Positions 11,011 through 24,290 of a stretch of 64,000 nucleotides of DNA are shown one piece after another (the first letter of the stretch is position 1; every line of letters begins with the position of its first letter). This DNA is from Epiperipatus broadwayi (Eukaryota; Onychophora; Udeonychophora; Euonychophora; Peripatidae): positions 3,260,445 to 3,324,444 of the forward strand of contig JAQFVV010000141.1 in the NCBI GenBank assembly GCA_028023455.1. The letters are read 5' to 3'. The notes beneath the pieces are model-generated. The model made no database searches and had not been told where the DNA came from. It saw only the letters and a list, made by a program, of their open reading frames with translations. The translations under genes and the position numbers were made by a program.

Positions 11011-11985
11011 ACAAAGTTAAAGAATACATGAGAAGAGATCTTGATAGATTATTTAGACTAAATTGACTATTAGGTGGCGGCTTGGAAACTTACCTTGCAA
11101 TTTTAAGAGTCCATTTTAAAGTATGGCATGTGCATGGCGATTGAAATGCAAGTACTTCAGTGGCAGGAAACTTCTATTAACATTCTAACATTCTTTTTAG
11201 ACCTTTCTTCATTTTATGGCAGCAGGATATTAAGGTAGTGGCAGATGATGACCCATAGGATCAAGAAGAGTGGTGGATTTACTGCTACATCATTTGTAAG
11301 TTTCAAGCAAAATAAAATATGTTTATAATACCACTCTCTAAAAGTACCTAATCTAATCCGTTCTCCAAAATTCAGTCATTTTATACTTTTTTTTATCAGT
11401 TGTTTTTAAAAGATGCAATTGTTAGATAATGTCCAAATAAATTCAAATCTATTTCCAGATTAGAAATAGATTTGACAACATGTTTTCAACAAAAGAAAAT
11501 CTTTAATCTACTTAATACCATTTATTTTAAGTAAAACTTTAATTAAAAAATACCTCCCTTTAATTATTTTTAAACAATTAACAACAGTCACATCTTCCAT
11601 CTTGGATTTTATAAAAAAATATTTAGTTTAATAGAAAAACAAGCAATTGAAAAAGAAAAAGCTAAAAATGACATATAATAAATATTTAAAAACATCAATA
11701 TTTTGTTAGTAAGTTTTGCTCCTATGTATATATATGAGCTGCATCTATAATACTTTAATAAAAAAAGAAGTAATAATTAATAAAAAAAATTAATAATAAT
11801 TTTAAAACATGTTATTGAAACATTAAATTTCATAATTTAGGCACGCATCTCAAATATATACATGAAATATATATATATATGACAAAAGGACCGAGATGGT
11901 AAATAGGGATTTAAACACAGGTTAGTAGGTAGAAACATGAAGCACAATCTTAAGCTAAGATTGACTGCTTCAATATGGAATGTTT
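9954..11985 (-). repeat. Long repeat R, left arm, part B
   Basis: Read on the minus strand this block follows 54940-57110 in order. Matching landmarks include gaagcagtcaatcttagctt (11950s vs 54938), ggaagatgcaattg-type sequence (11590s vs 55405), gggtcatcatctgc (11250s vs 55850), caatttcaaacaatct (10780s vs 56237), tttctacccag (10580s vs 56424), and gcttcttagtctgggggtta (10070s vs 56930). (TA)n runs and small indels separate the blocks. No coding region is seen. Confidence 0.75.
10905..11010. repeat. Two (TA)n-cored hairpins
   Basis: The arm aaaattactttcacagat returns as atctgtgaaagtaatttt across a (TA)n core (10905-10972). Directly after it tcttta and taaaga flank a second (TA)n run (about 10975-11010). 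The unique arms immediately flank the dinucleotide core. Confidence 0.85.
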
Positions 11986-11999
11986 TCATCTGTGACTCA

Positions 12000-13700
12000 T
12001 AGCCAAGTGCAAAATAATTTGCTGATAAAAAAGAAGGATAAAAGCAGAATTGATTTTTCTCACAGAACAGCTGTAGTAGAATAAGTGTTAAAGCTTGGTT
12101 GGCCATTGTCATCATCCATATTATGATTTTATCACAAGTTCATAAGTAAACCAATTGGATTGATTAATGTTAATTATTTATGACAGCATAATTTAGACAC
12201 ATGCATAAAGTATTAAATTAGAAGATATGAAAAAATCCATCATTAATGCATAACTTGTAATTATTATTTCAAATCATTTTATATTTATCATTTAAATTTG
12301 ATATCATCAACTTTCATAATATTCAATCATCATTTGAGTGAGCAAGCAAAAGAAGACAAAGTATAGTTAACTAATAGAATTATTTATTTCAATTTTGCAA
12401 AGTACAAAGTATAGCTATATAATAGAATTATTTGTTTTGATTTTGCAAAGCATAGTTTGATCTTATTCTTATGTTATACTTATTCTTGGATTCAAACCCT
12501 TCTTATTTTAGTTAATGTGCATTTGAACTAAAATGCCAAGAATTTTTTAGTTTCATCCTATAATTTAGTGTAAATATTTAACAGTAGTTTATTTATCATG
12601 TACCTATCGACTTAATTAATAGCTTCAGAGTGTTGAAAAAAAGATGCCAAATGTAAAGTAAATTTTGTATTTTATTGTCTGAAGTGTAGGATTGTATTGT
12701 TTCAGCACCATATGTTTATCAGAATTGACTGGTAACTTAAACAATGGTTGCAAGAAAATTGTAAAGAGTTTAGTATTAATTTAGTACTGAAAATATAATG
12801 TATTTTTCATAAGTCTATCACAATGTCTTAATAGCTGGGGTATGTTAGAACAGAAAATAGAAAGTTATCTTATGTTATTTTCTCTCATGTAAACTATTCA
12901 ACTATTGATGTTACATACATTTAGAAGCTGTGCCTGCACAAATTATAAAAAAAAAAACTAAATGTTTGCTTAACTATTTTGTAAATAAATGTTTTATTAT
13001 TCAAAGTTGTGTTGAGAATTTTCTTTGACATATATTCATATTTCATATTTCCTCACATGCACACACATTTACTTTATCTAATATGATATGATTGCACTTT
13101 TCATTTAATTTAATGAAGAAGATGTTCAGATATGATGATGTTGATTTCCTTGATCCAAACACTGTATGAAATGTTGATTATTTCATGATTCTCTGGAAAC
13201 TTTACCAATTAATTATTATTTAGATGATAATTTGAAATCAAAATGTACCCTGTTTATTTCATTATCTAACTACTATTATTTTGTTAGGATATTGCTTAAT
13301 TTATATTACTTTTACGATAATAAATAGTAGTTGTTGAGGAGTATAGATTTAAAATTACGCCATCCACAAATTAATACCCTGAGATATTCAATTATTAATT
13401 TAGATTAAACATTAACTCTGTTAACTAGTTTAGATTATTGTATAAGTAAAAGTTCAGTAATGTTAAACTTATTTTATATTTAGTTCCAAATTGCTATACA
13501 GTATAGATATGAAACATTACATTCTCAGTTATAAATTTAATTTTATAATATAGCAGAGGTTGTTCAATGCACGTGGATGATGGGAGGAGGTAAAGTATAG
13601 ACTATAACTTGTTAATATAGATGGTAGAATTTAAAACATTTTGTTCTTCATTAAGTATTGTTCTGATTTTATATTTGTTATCTGAAAAATGTTAAATTAA
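12000..13700. other. AT-rich non-coding stretch
   Basis: No gene, domain or clear repeat structure is recognised. The open frame at 11837-12115 (minus) lies mostly in the end of long repeat R and has no recognisable motif. Confidence 0.5.
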
Positions 13701-13711
13701 TGATAAAGATT

Positions 13712-13749
13712 TAAAACTTGCCATCTTATGCATAAGATGCCAAGTTTTA
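13712..13749. repeat. 38-bp near-perfect palindrome
   Basis: The arms taaaacttgccatcttatg and cataagatgccaagtttta meet without spacer and contain one mismatched pair. It lies about 160 bp upstream of the Penelope-like relic. Confidence 0.85.
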
Positions 13750-14412
13750 GATATTTTTTGTTTCAGAATGAAAAATTATGTCGTTACCAAAGTGATAAAC
13801 TGAAAAATATTGAAATATTTTCCAAATAATTGCTTGATGTTGGTTATAAAATGAAACAAATAAACAATACTTTATGTCAATTTACAAAAAAATTATAATG
13901 ATTTAAAGGAAATGAAGATTAATAGTAAACAATGCATATCTATTCTATTTATTTCAAATCCACAAGTGAAATTTTTTAAGGATATATATAAAAATGTGTT
14001 TAATGTTTCATTCTATGTTCCAAACAATATTAATAAATTAGTCAATAATTCTAAGGATGTTATAACAATCCAGCAGAAAAGTAATCTCATATATCATTTT
14101 TTTTGTGATTGTATGCTATCATATACAGGTGCAGTATTCAGAAAAGATTGAAGGAGCATGAATTGTTATATAAACATGTAAAAAAGTTAAAATACTAATG
14201 ATTTAATGTCTCCTTCAGTTTTTTTTGATCATGAAAAAATATGTAAATATAAATTTAAATTTGATTTTGAAAATGTGAAAATTCTTCATGAAGAGAGAAA
14301 CCATAATAAAAGAAAAATTAAAGAGGCAATTTTTATAAATAGGAATAAAATGTATTTAATAAATAGACAAGCTGCTAACATTAAAATACCTGATTCATGG
14401 GATTTTAATTGA
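13750..14412 (+). pseudogene. Penelope-like element relic, GIY-YIG C-terminal part
   Basis: Two open pieces (13912-14151 and 14206-14412) encode the C-terminal part of a Penelope-like retroelement polyprotein. The first has the linker (IYKNVFNVSFYVPNNINKLV) leading to a degenerate GIY-YIG nuclease start. The second has the conserved tail with FDFENVKILHEE, KRKIKEAIF and LINRQAANIKI. The nuclease core is broken: the YIGE...R motif is reduced to SYTGAVFRKD and followed by a stop, and a frame change separates the pieces. Upstream sequence from about 13750 resembles the end of the RT region by comparison with 43.2 kb. The downstream motif aaaagtacttct is shared with the 49.6-kb copy. The element is dead and lacks most of the RT. 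Confidence 0.8.
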
Positions 14413-14649
14413 TGATGTTTGCTTCCCCTTTGTTTTTTGTTTTTAATTTAATGGCAGTTTAAGCAGGTTTAAGAAATTAACCAAAAGTACTTCTGTGGAT
14501 TTAAGGATTGTTTGTAATAGTTTGTAAATTGTTAAATTTATTATTTCAATTATAATTACAATTTTGTTTTAATTAACAGACATTTTATTTTATATTACAT
14601 ATATTGATTTAAGTAATTTTAAGAAACAGTGGATCGGTGGATCATTAGG

Positions 14650-17280
14650 GAATGGCAGATGCAGTGTAAAAAAATTATTAAGCTGAAATGCAAACTTCGT
14701 TTGTAAAGAATTGTAAAGTTTTTCAGATATTCCCAAATTGTTGTAACAAAGTTGAATAGCTATATAAATTTAATACCAAAATGTATTGTGACAGGCATTA
14801 TCAAATGTCCAAGCATGTAGATATTAAGCACAATAAATACATAAATGTGTTACATTAGCAATGGAAGTTGGGTCTGAGCATTAGAATACCCATACACACA
14901 GATTTAAAATATTGTACACAAACACACATATAATAAACTGATGTAATTTTGAATTTTATTTTTATTTTTTTGCATATTTTCAGTAGATATCATTTTATAT
15001 ATTTTGCTCTCCTCAGTAAAATTCAAATAGAGAAAGCAAACTTTATTAAACAAATAAATCAAAAGTTGGAACATATTAGTAAATTGTTCCAACGTACTTG
15101 TATATATATATATATATATATATTTATTACTTTTCTAAAAACTAATTTTATTCTGTAAGCAAAGAATGTTAATTGCTTTGGCAAAAATCTGATCAAAAGC
15201 AAAATGTTTGATAATCAATGCTATAATTAAAATGTTATTTTTTTTTTGTATATAAAATAAAAATTCTTTTGAATTGATTCTGTAATGAAGTGATTTGAGT
15301 ATCCAAGATGGAAACTAATCATTATATCAAACCCTGCTATGTAGAACTTAATCGGAAAAAATATAAAGGAATGTTTATAATCTAAGTGATAAGCTAAATT
15401 AAAAGGATTGGCTGATTCATACTTCACAGGGGGGATATCTGAATTAGTTTTTATCAGCAGTATTGATAGGTTTTATTCAGTGCTGTGGGATTTGTTCTTT
15501 CTTTGTCATTCAAGTCATTCACTACTTTGGCTCCAAACTTCTTCAATCATCTAGCCACTTAGAGATTAATTTATGGACTAGACTACTGCTATTTTCTAAG
15601 AAGAAATCTATTATACAGTTTTTTAAGAACTTTTGATTTCTTAAGAATTTAATAAACCATTCAAGATAGCAAATGAACATTTAACAATAATTATTGTATT
15701 ATAGCAGATAGAAAATATGGAGAAATCTACCAGAGCTTCCACTAAAATGATCATGTGGTAGAAAACCAACTGGTTCACCCACCTGTTCTCTGTCCAAGCT
15801 GCCAAGATGTGATCATACCAGGTCCAGCTGGCCACTATGATGACAAAAGCTGCCTTGCTTATGCCCAAATGAGATTAAATCCTCACTGCACAGCTAGTTG
15901 AATTGAAGCCCATTCAAAGCACAGTCAGGAGAAGATGAAGATGCCTACATATGTTTCTTTTTAAAATGTTTTATAATACTAAATTAATTAATTCTAATGT
16001 TTCTGATAGTTAGATAAATATCATTTTTATTATTATTATTAACCATTTTAAAAAAATGAAAGAGAGAGTTGTCACTTGCTTATTATATATATATATATAA
16101 CTCTGTGGATGGCTTGTGTGACCAAGTCGAAACATCAGTATATTGATATTAAAAGTTTTTAACACGGATGAACCCGCAAAATATGTATTTTATATATATA
16201 TATATATTGGGTTTACAGTTATTAAGGCATAATGATTCAGCTTTTACTTAAATCTTTTAATTTATTTTTCTATTTCAAATTCTAGTATTTTCAGCAAAAG
16301 TTGCAATTTGATTTTTTGTTGCTATTTGTTTTTCTTCTTGTTGTTATTCGTGAAAATTGTCATACATAAATGTACATACCTCATGTTGAGTCTCTAAAAA
16401 TGTATTTATCCATATATCCTTTTAAGTTATTTTTTTTGTCACTGCTGCATCTTATGATGAGTGCAAAAAGGGTATATTTATTGTAAATTTTTCGTAAGCA
16501 AATCCACAAATACCTGTATATTTAGAATATTAGTGAGTGTATAATTGTGCTGCATGTATATTCATGTGTAAGAATTTATCATAAAAGGCAAATAGATACA
16601 GTATCTCATGTTGAGTGCTATATGGTATCTGAGCTAACTACCTTATTAACATGTTGTAAAATATGAAATTAATGAAATATTTTATAGTGCAAATATGTGT
16701 ATGCATAGTTGTTTTTTGTATATTATAATTGTTATCAGTAAAACAGGTTTTAAAGTCCTGAGCAAAAGTTTATGCCTAAATAACCGAAAATCTGTTATCT
16801 GAAAAATATATACATTAAATCACACAAAGTATAACTTATTTCTACTGGATAAAAAGCTCAGACAACTTACATTATTTATGAAACATTGTAAATAGCTTTA
16901 GGGGATTATATATTTTCTTATTTAAAATTGCATTTATATTTTATCCATTTCAACACATCAAATATATATGGGTTTGTAATAATTAATTTAGTATTTTTAT
17001 TATATCATTATAAGTATGAAACGGTGGTGGGTATTTGGGATTAAATAAATATTTAATCATAATATTAAATTGTTTTCATTTTTGTATTATTCACTTGATA
17101 AAACATACTCTTTCCTTATCAGTCATGTACCTATAATAAAAATTGAACTTATCCATTGAAGACCCTAGATGTAGAGTGACTCAGCTAGCCACACACAATA
17201 TCGCTCTACTGGGGTGTTAAATCACATTCCCATGCTTCACTGAACATATGGTATTGCCCATCCTTCTAGGAGAGGTGAAA
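14650..17280. other. Mostly non-coding, AT-rich
   Basis: Contains short (TA)n tracts (15103-15122, 16085-16099, 16191-16206) and a segment at 16100-16170 with ccaagtcgaaacatcag, a motif of the CTGATG...GAAAC kind seen near Penelope-like ends. Apart from the possible exon fragment at 15733-15891 nothing coding is supported. Confidence 0.5.
15733..15891 (+). pseudogene. Possible exon fragment with Cys-rich frame
   Basis: A locally GC-richer segment stays open for about 50 codons on the plus strand, starting after a stop near 15742. It contains VLCPSCQDVI, AGHYDDKSCLAYAQM and NPHC before a stop, i.e. a CxxC and two later cysteines. The opposite strand is also open (15641-15868), so codon bias alone does not settle strand. 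I do not recognise the family. It could be an exon relic, a repeat-derived frame or chance. Confidence 0.3.
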
Positions 17281-17294
17281 ATTTCACTTTATCA

Positions 17295-17304
17295 GTTTAG
17301 CTGA

Positions 17305-17362
<58 letters not shown>

Positions 17363-17372
17363 TCAGCTAAAC
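17295..17372. repeat. (TA)n-cored hairpin with 17-bp perfect arms
   Basis: The arm gtttagctgaaacaata (17295-17311) and its exact reverse complement (17356-17372) flank about 44 bp of pure TA. A second TA run follows to about 17405. Confidence 0.9.
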
Positions 17373-17399
17373 TATATATATATATAGATATATATATAT

Positions 17400-19500
17400 A
17401 TATATTGTACCCTTTTGCTTAGGTTAGAATGGATTATTTCTAATAATTTACTAGAAAATTTTAAATTTTAAAGTTAAGTAAGAAATTATGTATATTATAT
17501 GTTGATGATCTTTGAATAATTTAGTTAAGGCAAGTAAAATAATTGATGTATGATATTGTGGTGGTATTTGTAAGAAAGTAGTTAGCTAAAAATCATTATA
17601 AGATTGTATGATTGGGAGAACTGGCCAAGATAAATATTGATTTAATAAGTATTATAGATAAATTATTATGGTAAATTGTAAAACTAATACTTTAAAGTTA
17701 AACAAATAGATCATTTAATAATAATGGTTGTATTTAGTAGTTATATTTTAAATCATTTAATTAGAAGTAATAATGTTGAAAGAAAAGTGCATATTCGATC
17801 TTATGATATTAAAATAATTATTTTAAAATTGTGCTATCATATTGATTTATGTAATATTTGATAAATTGAATTATTTATTTAGTTTCATTTATATTCTCAC
17901 CTGTGTTGAAAATAAAATGTCACTTGTTATTAATATTAGATTAAGTTTTAAAAATAGATTTAATAGATGAAATTAGATTTATGTTTTTTTTGTTGGAAAT
18001 AAATATGTTTTGTTTAAAATAAAGATAGAAATGGTAATAAATATTAAAATATGATTTTTAAAAGTTATTTTGAAGTATTTAATCAGTGTAAATAAAATAT
18101 GAAAATTAATTAAGAATTGAATAATATAATAAAAATAAATATTTAATAAATTATTATTAGTTTTAAATTTAATCTGGCGTTCAATTCCAGTGATTGTGAA
18201 GCAAGCATTGTGGAAACTGACCAAGGAAAATGTGTACTTTAGACAGCTATAAAAGAGCTGTGCAGGAATTCCAGGGTCACTGTTATCCTATTATACTGTG
18301 ATACCATCGGCAAGGTTTTTACAACCTCGGTAAATTCATTAATAGCTTAATAGTCAATTTTATCTTTTTTTTTAAATTCTAAAAGTACAGTAAGTACATA
18401 TTATAAGATTGTGATGTGGAAACAAGGGGCTAAAATTAAATAATTCTTTGCTAGCTGATCTGTTTTTATTCAATTTACCATCAACTTAGATATGGAGGAG
18501 TCAACAGTGAACTTAAATTTATGTAGGAAAATATCAAATTATTATTGTTTTACTAAGCACATAATTTTGCCCATGTTAAGCATTTATGCTGACATAATGG
18601 TCAATTTAATAGACAGAACTTTGCAGAAAAGATTTAAATAGATTCATCAGAGAGGGAGAGGAAAATATGAAATTTTTATTCTGAAAGCTATTTTAAAATA
18701 GAATAGTTTTTTTTTTTAAAAAAAAAAACTGTTAATGTGAAATAACCATTATTTAAGATGTTAAAATATTTCTTTGTAAAGAAATATTGAAATTGATTTT
18801 GAAAAATATAAGTTTTAAAAAAGTTTAAAAAATGAAGATTATTAGTATAATAATTGATATTACATTGACAAAATCTGTAAAATAATAGTGTTGTATGCAA
18901 GACATACAGAATATATTCGGAAAAATATTTATAAGAATATTTAAAACTACAATAATATGTACTATGAAATGCTGTGTTGTACTCAAAAACATTGACCAAT
19001 AGGAAATTTAACTGAAAGAAGTGAAGTTTTTTAGAAAGGATATGTCATAATAAGGAATTAAAAATGCATTTAATAATTATGGTTGGAAATAAAAGAAGAA
19101 CTCAGAACTATTTGTATTGCAATTAGAATATTTTACAAGTCAACTTACTTTTGTTTATTTTCTTTATTCTTAAACGAATTGTCGGAAATGTCGTAAAAGG
19201 GAAATTATCGGAGCATGTGTAGTTTTGTTTTTGTTAAAGAAAGATATTTTTGTTAACAAATGCTGCAGGATGAGAAGAACATTTTCCTTAGAACATTATT
19301 GGAGTTTTGTAAATATGACCTTTAAATTTTATTTTACTAACTTTTCATAATATTTAAAAGTAGAACGGGTAGGAACATAAAAACATTAAATTATTTACTG
19401 ATCTAAAAATTAGTTATTAAGAAAGAAAAAATTCTTTAATAATTTTTAAAAAAAGTTTAATATTTTACATTTTGATAAGGAATGAGTGATATTTAAATAA
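17400..19500 (+). repeat. Diverged AT-rich long repeat S, copy 1
   Basis: Ordered short matches with 49800-51840 in the same orientation: attgt(a/g)cccttttgc, aaattttaaattttaaa, gaactggccaagataaat vs agctggccatattaaat, aaaagttattttgaagt, gactataaa-type sequence near 18245 vs 50755, and gatgagaagaacattt vs ggaggagaacatctt. By eye identity is modest. No coding content; TATAAAAG at 18247-18254 is the only promoter-like string. Low-complexity similarity is an alternative explanation for some matches. Confidence 0.4.
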
Positions 19501-20792
19501 TGCATCCACAGGAATATCATTTTACTTCATACAGGTAAGTTTGAGCAAAGTATTTTGTATTATTGTGCTAAAATCATTTTCTTCCATTTATAAGTATAAC
19601 TTATAAGTTGAGTTATAAAGTGTAACAGGGCATTTTATCTAAATTATCTTCATGATGACTAATTGCTTGTTAATTAATACTTAATCTGAACTGAAGTTTG
19701 AATTTTCATTTTGCTTTAGCTTTGCATATTAGATAATTCCTGCAAATATAATATTATTTATTATATTATTATAGGTCTATAGTATAGGTTTATTAGTTCT
19801 GGAACTGACACATTGGATATTTCATGATTTGATGTTAAATTTCAGTATAGTTTCCACAAGGCATAAATTATATCAAATTAAAATAAAATATATGATTAGG
19901 CTTTTATAAAACTGTGCCTAGTATATATTCAGTGAAGTGAACAAATGGAATGATATTTTATTTATTTTATTTATTTATTTGTTTGTTTATTTTTGTATTT
20001 ATTTATTCTATTAAAACATCATATATCAATTATTTGTTAATCATAAAATTGAAAATAAATGTTGATTTATAATTAATTTTACTGTGTCGTTGCTATTTGT
20101 CAGTCAGAAAACCAGAAATCATATATATTAAATAGAGCATACATTGGAGTACATAATGTTGTTAGCATGATATAAGAGTTTTAGTAATACTCTGACAAAA
20201 CATGTGAATGCCTTTGTTCTTGGTAGTTTATGATGTATAAGGTACACTAAAATCCCATTTGCCTTTTTCATCATTTTAGCTTTGCGTTGTTGATTTTAGT
20301 ACATGATACAAAATTGATTCATTTTATAAACTTATAAACAGATTTACCAAGTAATTATATGATTGAATTTATTAGCTTAATGTTATAATTGTCATTCATC
20401 AATATAACAAGAGTGTCACTGTTATTTATTAAATTATAAACTTAAGTTTATAAAAAAAAAAAAGAACCCGTTTTCCATGCTTATTTATTATTGCAAAGCT
20501 CGTACCTAGACTAGCATTTGTCTTAAAAATCATATATGTCATTTTAAAATTTATAATCCTTAATAGTTTCACAAATTATACCATCTTGTCTATGGTCGGC
20601 CATAAGGTCTCATGCAATGAAAAATCGTAAAGTTTTGAAGAATAATAAAATTACATACTTATAATTTGTCTAATGTACTTTCATATATTGCTACGATGGG
20701 TCTTCATGGTGTACCCTGGCTGCGACCCGATTAGATCATAACAATTTCATGTTATATCACTAATTTTGTTTGTTGTGACGTGCTCCAAATTC

Positions 20793-20940
20793 GGTTATAG
20801 TCTTTGGTGCACAATGTAGATGGCACAATATGCTTTTGGTTATAGTTCTTGGCACCACAATGATTGGGGCATTCGGTTGCAAGATTGTTGGGTATAGTTC
20901 TTGGCTACCCTATGATTAGGGCCATTGGTTACAAAGAATT
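20793..20940 (+). repeat. Three-unit minisatellite, about 50 bp
   Basis: Units starting at 20793, 20838 and 20890 share g(g)ttatagttcttgg, then cacaatg or ccctatgatt, and end with ggttgcaa- or ggttacaa-like sequence. Unit lengths are about 45-52 bp with substitutions. Confidence 0.7.
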
Positions 20941-21284
20941 TCATTACAATATATATAAAGGGGCTATTTTTAACTATGATTTTTCTAAAATATAAATATA
21001 TGATATATAGTGTTTATTCAGATACTGATGACAATTGGTTATCAAAATAACTTTTAGAATCAATTAGTTCATATTGTCAAGTATCACATTATGGAGAAAC
21101 CAAGACTAAGGATTGTAAGACTACAACTAAGCTAGAAGGAAATTCAATTTTTTTCAAGCATGCAAGCACCACTGGCCATGTTTTCCAACCAACTACAGCA
21201 ACTGTTGTCTGTTGTGAGAGAAATGACACCAAACATAAGTTAAAAGAAACATGCTATTTTACTGGTCAAACAAAAGTATTTCTT

Positions 21285-21365
21285 ACCCATTCAAGCCTCA
21301 AATTTAGGTCAGATACCAACCTGGGTTCAAACTCATTTCCAAACCCCCAGATCAAATACTTTGAT
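21285..21365. repeat. Fragment of long repeat R end
   Basis: The order attcaagcct-caaatttaggtcag-accaacctgggttcaaact-ccagatcaaat parallels 3079-3150 (tcaagcccaagatttaggtc, accagcctggattcgaac, tcagatctaac). The match is short and diverged. It contains the tRNA B-box-like part of the repeat. Confidence 0.5.
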
Positions 21366-22899
21366 CTACAATTTAGAATTGACAACACTTTGGAAACGAA
21401 TTAATTTTTATGATTTCAATTTGGAATTCTCAAGTTGGTTAGTATTAAGTCTATATGCTTTTCTTATTTTCTTGCATATTCAAGCACTTTTATGATTATT
21501 TTAATTCAATAGTGGATAGTATTTCTATTCGAATTGCAGTTTCAAATTGCAGTTTATTCAGCCAATGAGAAGGTTTTATCTGAATTCTGAAAACATGTTC
21601 AGTTGCTTTTTTTTTTCCATTCACGCTTGGATTATCTAAGATAATTTTAGACGACTTTCAATATTAAATTTGTGATTTTGATTTAGTCCAGTTTTTTACG
21701 TCATTAATAATGATCATTATATATATAGATAATATTTCAATAACAATACAAAAAAATATTTATTTCCTTTAAAATAAGCTTTTAGTTCTCGCTTGCGCTT
21801 GCGTTTACTTTACCTAATCTTATTTCTCTCATATTGTTGTAATACGTCAGAGTTATATCACAATTAAGGAGTTAATTTTAATACAGGTTACTTGTCTTGT
21901 ATGTATTTTATAATCTAATTGAAATATGTATTTATTGCATGATTAAGTTGTAGTTTATATGGGTATTAACCTTAATGGTATATCACTTATAGTGCTTCCT
22001 TTTTATAAGTTTAGTGTTGGTTAAAGAATGATAATATATTGGATCTTCGATAAGAATTAGGCCAAAAAATGTGTAAAGGATATTTGAGGGATGTAAGGTC
22101 CACACCTTACATAACTTCTCACATGCTTATAAATATGTTTGCACACTAACATATATTTTCGTGTATCCTCATTTATCATTAAATACCTACCCATGTTTAT
22201 GCTTATCCATATTATAAATGATACTAATATACCTTGAACTAGACAATTATGCTGATTCTCCACGAGTTTGAAAACAAGGAATAATGAAAATAAATAATAG
22301 TAAGGTTGAGGTGAGTATAGGTATAGTTTAATATCTAGTTGATTATTAACCTCTCTTCTCCAAGAAATGAAATTAAAGTGCATGAGGTTATATAGGCGCA
22401 AGGATCAAAATGAACTTATATTCATTGTGAAAATCTAGCGAACCTATTATCATACCAGATAAAAGCCTGTTTTTTTTTTTATCAAAAACAAACTTTATTA
22501 AGCCAGAAAATAAATAAATACATAATATTATATGATAAAATCAATAGGCAAATTAAAGTTCAATAGGCAGAATCTGGCAAGTGTTAACGAATAAATAAAA
22601 AATAAAAAAATAGAATAAAAATACAATTTTATATATATATATATATGTCTTTTCTTTTAAAAAAAAGGTAATTTATAATATCCAACCTGGTCTTCAAATG
22701 TCAATAAGATCCCATGTGCTATTAAATAAATCTTGTGATGATATTCTATTGTCTGTTTATCGTTCTTTTTTTTCTAATTATAATATTCAGAGGATCTGTA
22801 CAATTAGAATTAAAAATAATATCACATCGAGCTAGCCATAAACTATATATTAAAAAGTGGCATTTCTAAAAACAGCAAAAACCCCCGCTTTAACTGCTT

Positions 22900-23580
22900 T
22901 TATCAATGCAGGTATCAATTAGCCTTTATGTTTATAAATTAAGCTAATAAAAGTTATACAGACTTGCAAATAACTGCATACACCAAAAATGTGTTCAATC
23001 GTGTCTTCATCTCTGCGACATAAACCATATAGACCATCAATTGAAGTAAATTCACGATTTCTTGTTAAAAAAACAACAAGTGGGTAGTACATTTAAATTT
23101 ATTTTTTATCAGGAAATCATGGCTCCAGACTCCACCATATGAACTTTTTCAGCAGATTAAATGTTGTCAAGTTAAGACTTAAATTAATAGGCACTACTGC
23201 TTCATTAATGAGATGATAAGCCTCCCAGTATTGAACTTTCTGTGATTTAGACGGATTAGGAATTAGGTTCATTTTTTTAATTTCAAATAATAACTCAGCC
23301 AACCAGCAATTCAATACTGGAGGTTGGGGTATCAATGGGATCAACATCAACAAATAAAATTTTTGAGGGATAATATGATTCAGTCTCAAAAATAAGTTCA
23401 AGGCCCGCTGGAGTCTAAACCCTTTAAGTGAGTGCAGTATAAGACCACTAAGTCTGGTAGGTGTGTGCATCTTTCTGAGACTAATTGCTACACCCCCCCA
23501 TAGTAGCTTAGAACAAATTGAATTGATACCACGAATGAATTTAGCTGTAAATTTAATAAAAAGCATGAAGTAAGTAATCC
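22900..23580 (-). pseudogene. LINE C-terminal region with Cys/His motif
   Basis: Below the (TA)n tract the minus frame continues with FIRGINSICSKLLWGG, PQPPVLNCWLAELLFEIKK and KKFIWWSLEP (23117-23560). A frame change then leads to GLCRRDEDTIEHIFGVCSYL near 22950-23070, the CxxC/H-type motif found at the C-terminus of R2-like LINE proteins. The open frame entering from the TA repeat has a spurious Tyr-Ile N-terminus. Confidence 0.65.
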
Positions 23581-23621
23581 TTGAAAATAACAACATGTGC
23601 AAAAGGGCTGTCTTGGAATAA

Positions 23622-23699
<78 letters not shown>

Positions 23700-24290
23700 T
23701 TTCTGTAGAGAACCAACTATTCTGTTAGTTACTAATATAATTGAATTTTGGACCTCTCTCCTCATTGCAAGCTGAGAGAGATTAAATGCAAATTCAAGAA
23801 ATTTCTGCAGTTTAGCTAAGAAGGGTGAGGGAATGTTGTTTCCAGAGGATAGTCTCCATGCTGCTGATTTTTCAAGGTTGAAACTAAGCCCTGAATCTTC
23901 TGAAAAAGTGTACATAAGCTTCATGAGATCTGGAATGTACTTCTGAGAAGGCAGGAAAATGGCTATATCATCCATGCATGCAATTAAATGAATTTCTTTA
24001 TTAATGTAAGGAATGAAGATTCCTGAAATATTTTTCTCTATAGATTTCAGGAAAGATTTAACATATAAAATAAATAAAAGTGCACTTAAAGGAGAGCCCT
24101 GATGAAGAGATTTAGTAGGAATGAAAGAATCCGTTAATTTACCATTTAAAGATATCGCAATTTTCCTATTAGAAAGGAGATTAGAAATTATGTTTATTAT
24201 CCCAGGACTAATATTCATGTCAGCAAGCAACTAAACCATGTGTGGACTCCTGACAAAATCAAATGCAACTGCAATATTCAGCTGGACAAC
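23553..24290 (-). pseudogene. LINE reverse transcriptase core, broken
   Basis: Motif A is seen as LNIAVAFDFV just upstream of the open frame, with the first catalytic Asp replaced by Asn and a stop soon after. Motif B is SLHQGSPLSALLFILYV. The catalytic box reads CMDD in place of YxDD, followed by GLSFNLEKSA. The open frame then runs into the (TA)n tract and encodes Tyr-Ile repeats, which are not part of the protein. Loss of the motif A Asp, the stop and the interruption make it inactive. Confidence 0.8.
23624..23698. repeat. (TA)n microsatellite inside LINE RT
   Basis: About 75 bp of uninterrupted TA lies between sequence encoding RIVGSLQKV and SLFQDSPFAHVV on the minus strand. It keeps the frame open as Tyr-Ile repeats on both strands, which inflates ORF calls here. 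Confidence 0.95.

Larger units (their letters stand above)
19500..22460. other. AT-rich non-coding stretch
   Basis: Nothing coding is supported. It holds a TTTA/TTTG microsatellite-like tract at 19957-20010, a three-unit minisatellite at 20793-20940 and a repeat-R fragment at 21285-21365. The 114-residue open frame at 22057-22401 (minus) has no recognisable domain. Confidence 0.5.

Noticed and set aside
18688-18999. 103-residue minus-strand frame
   Set aside because: Composition is Phe/Tyr/Asn-rich as expected from random AT-rich sequence; starts in a poly-A/T run.
22057-22401. 114-residue minus-strand frame
   Set aside because: No motif, AT-rich codon use like non-coding flanks; likely chance.
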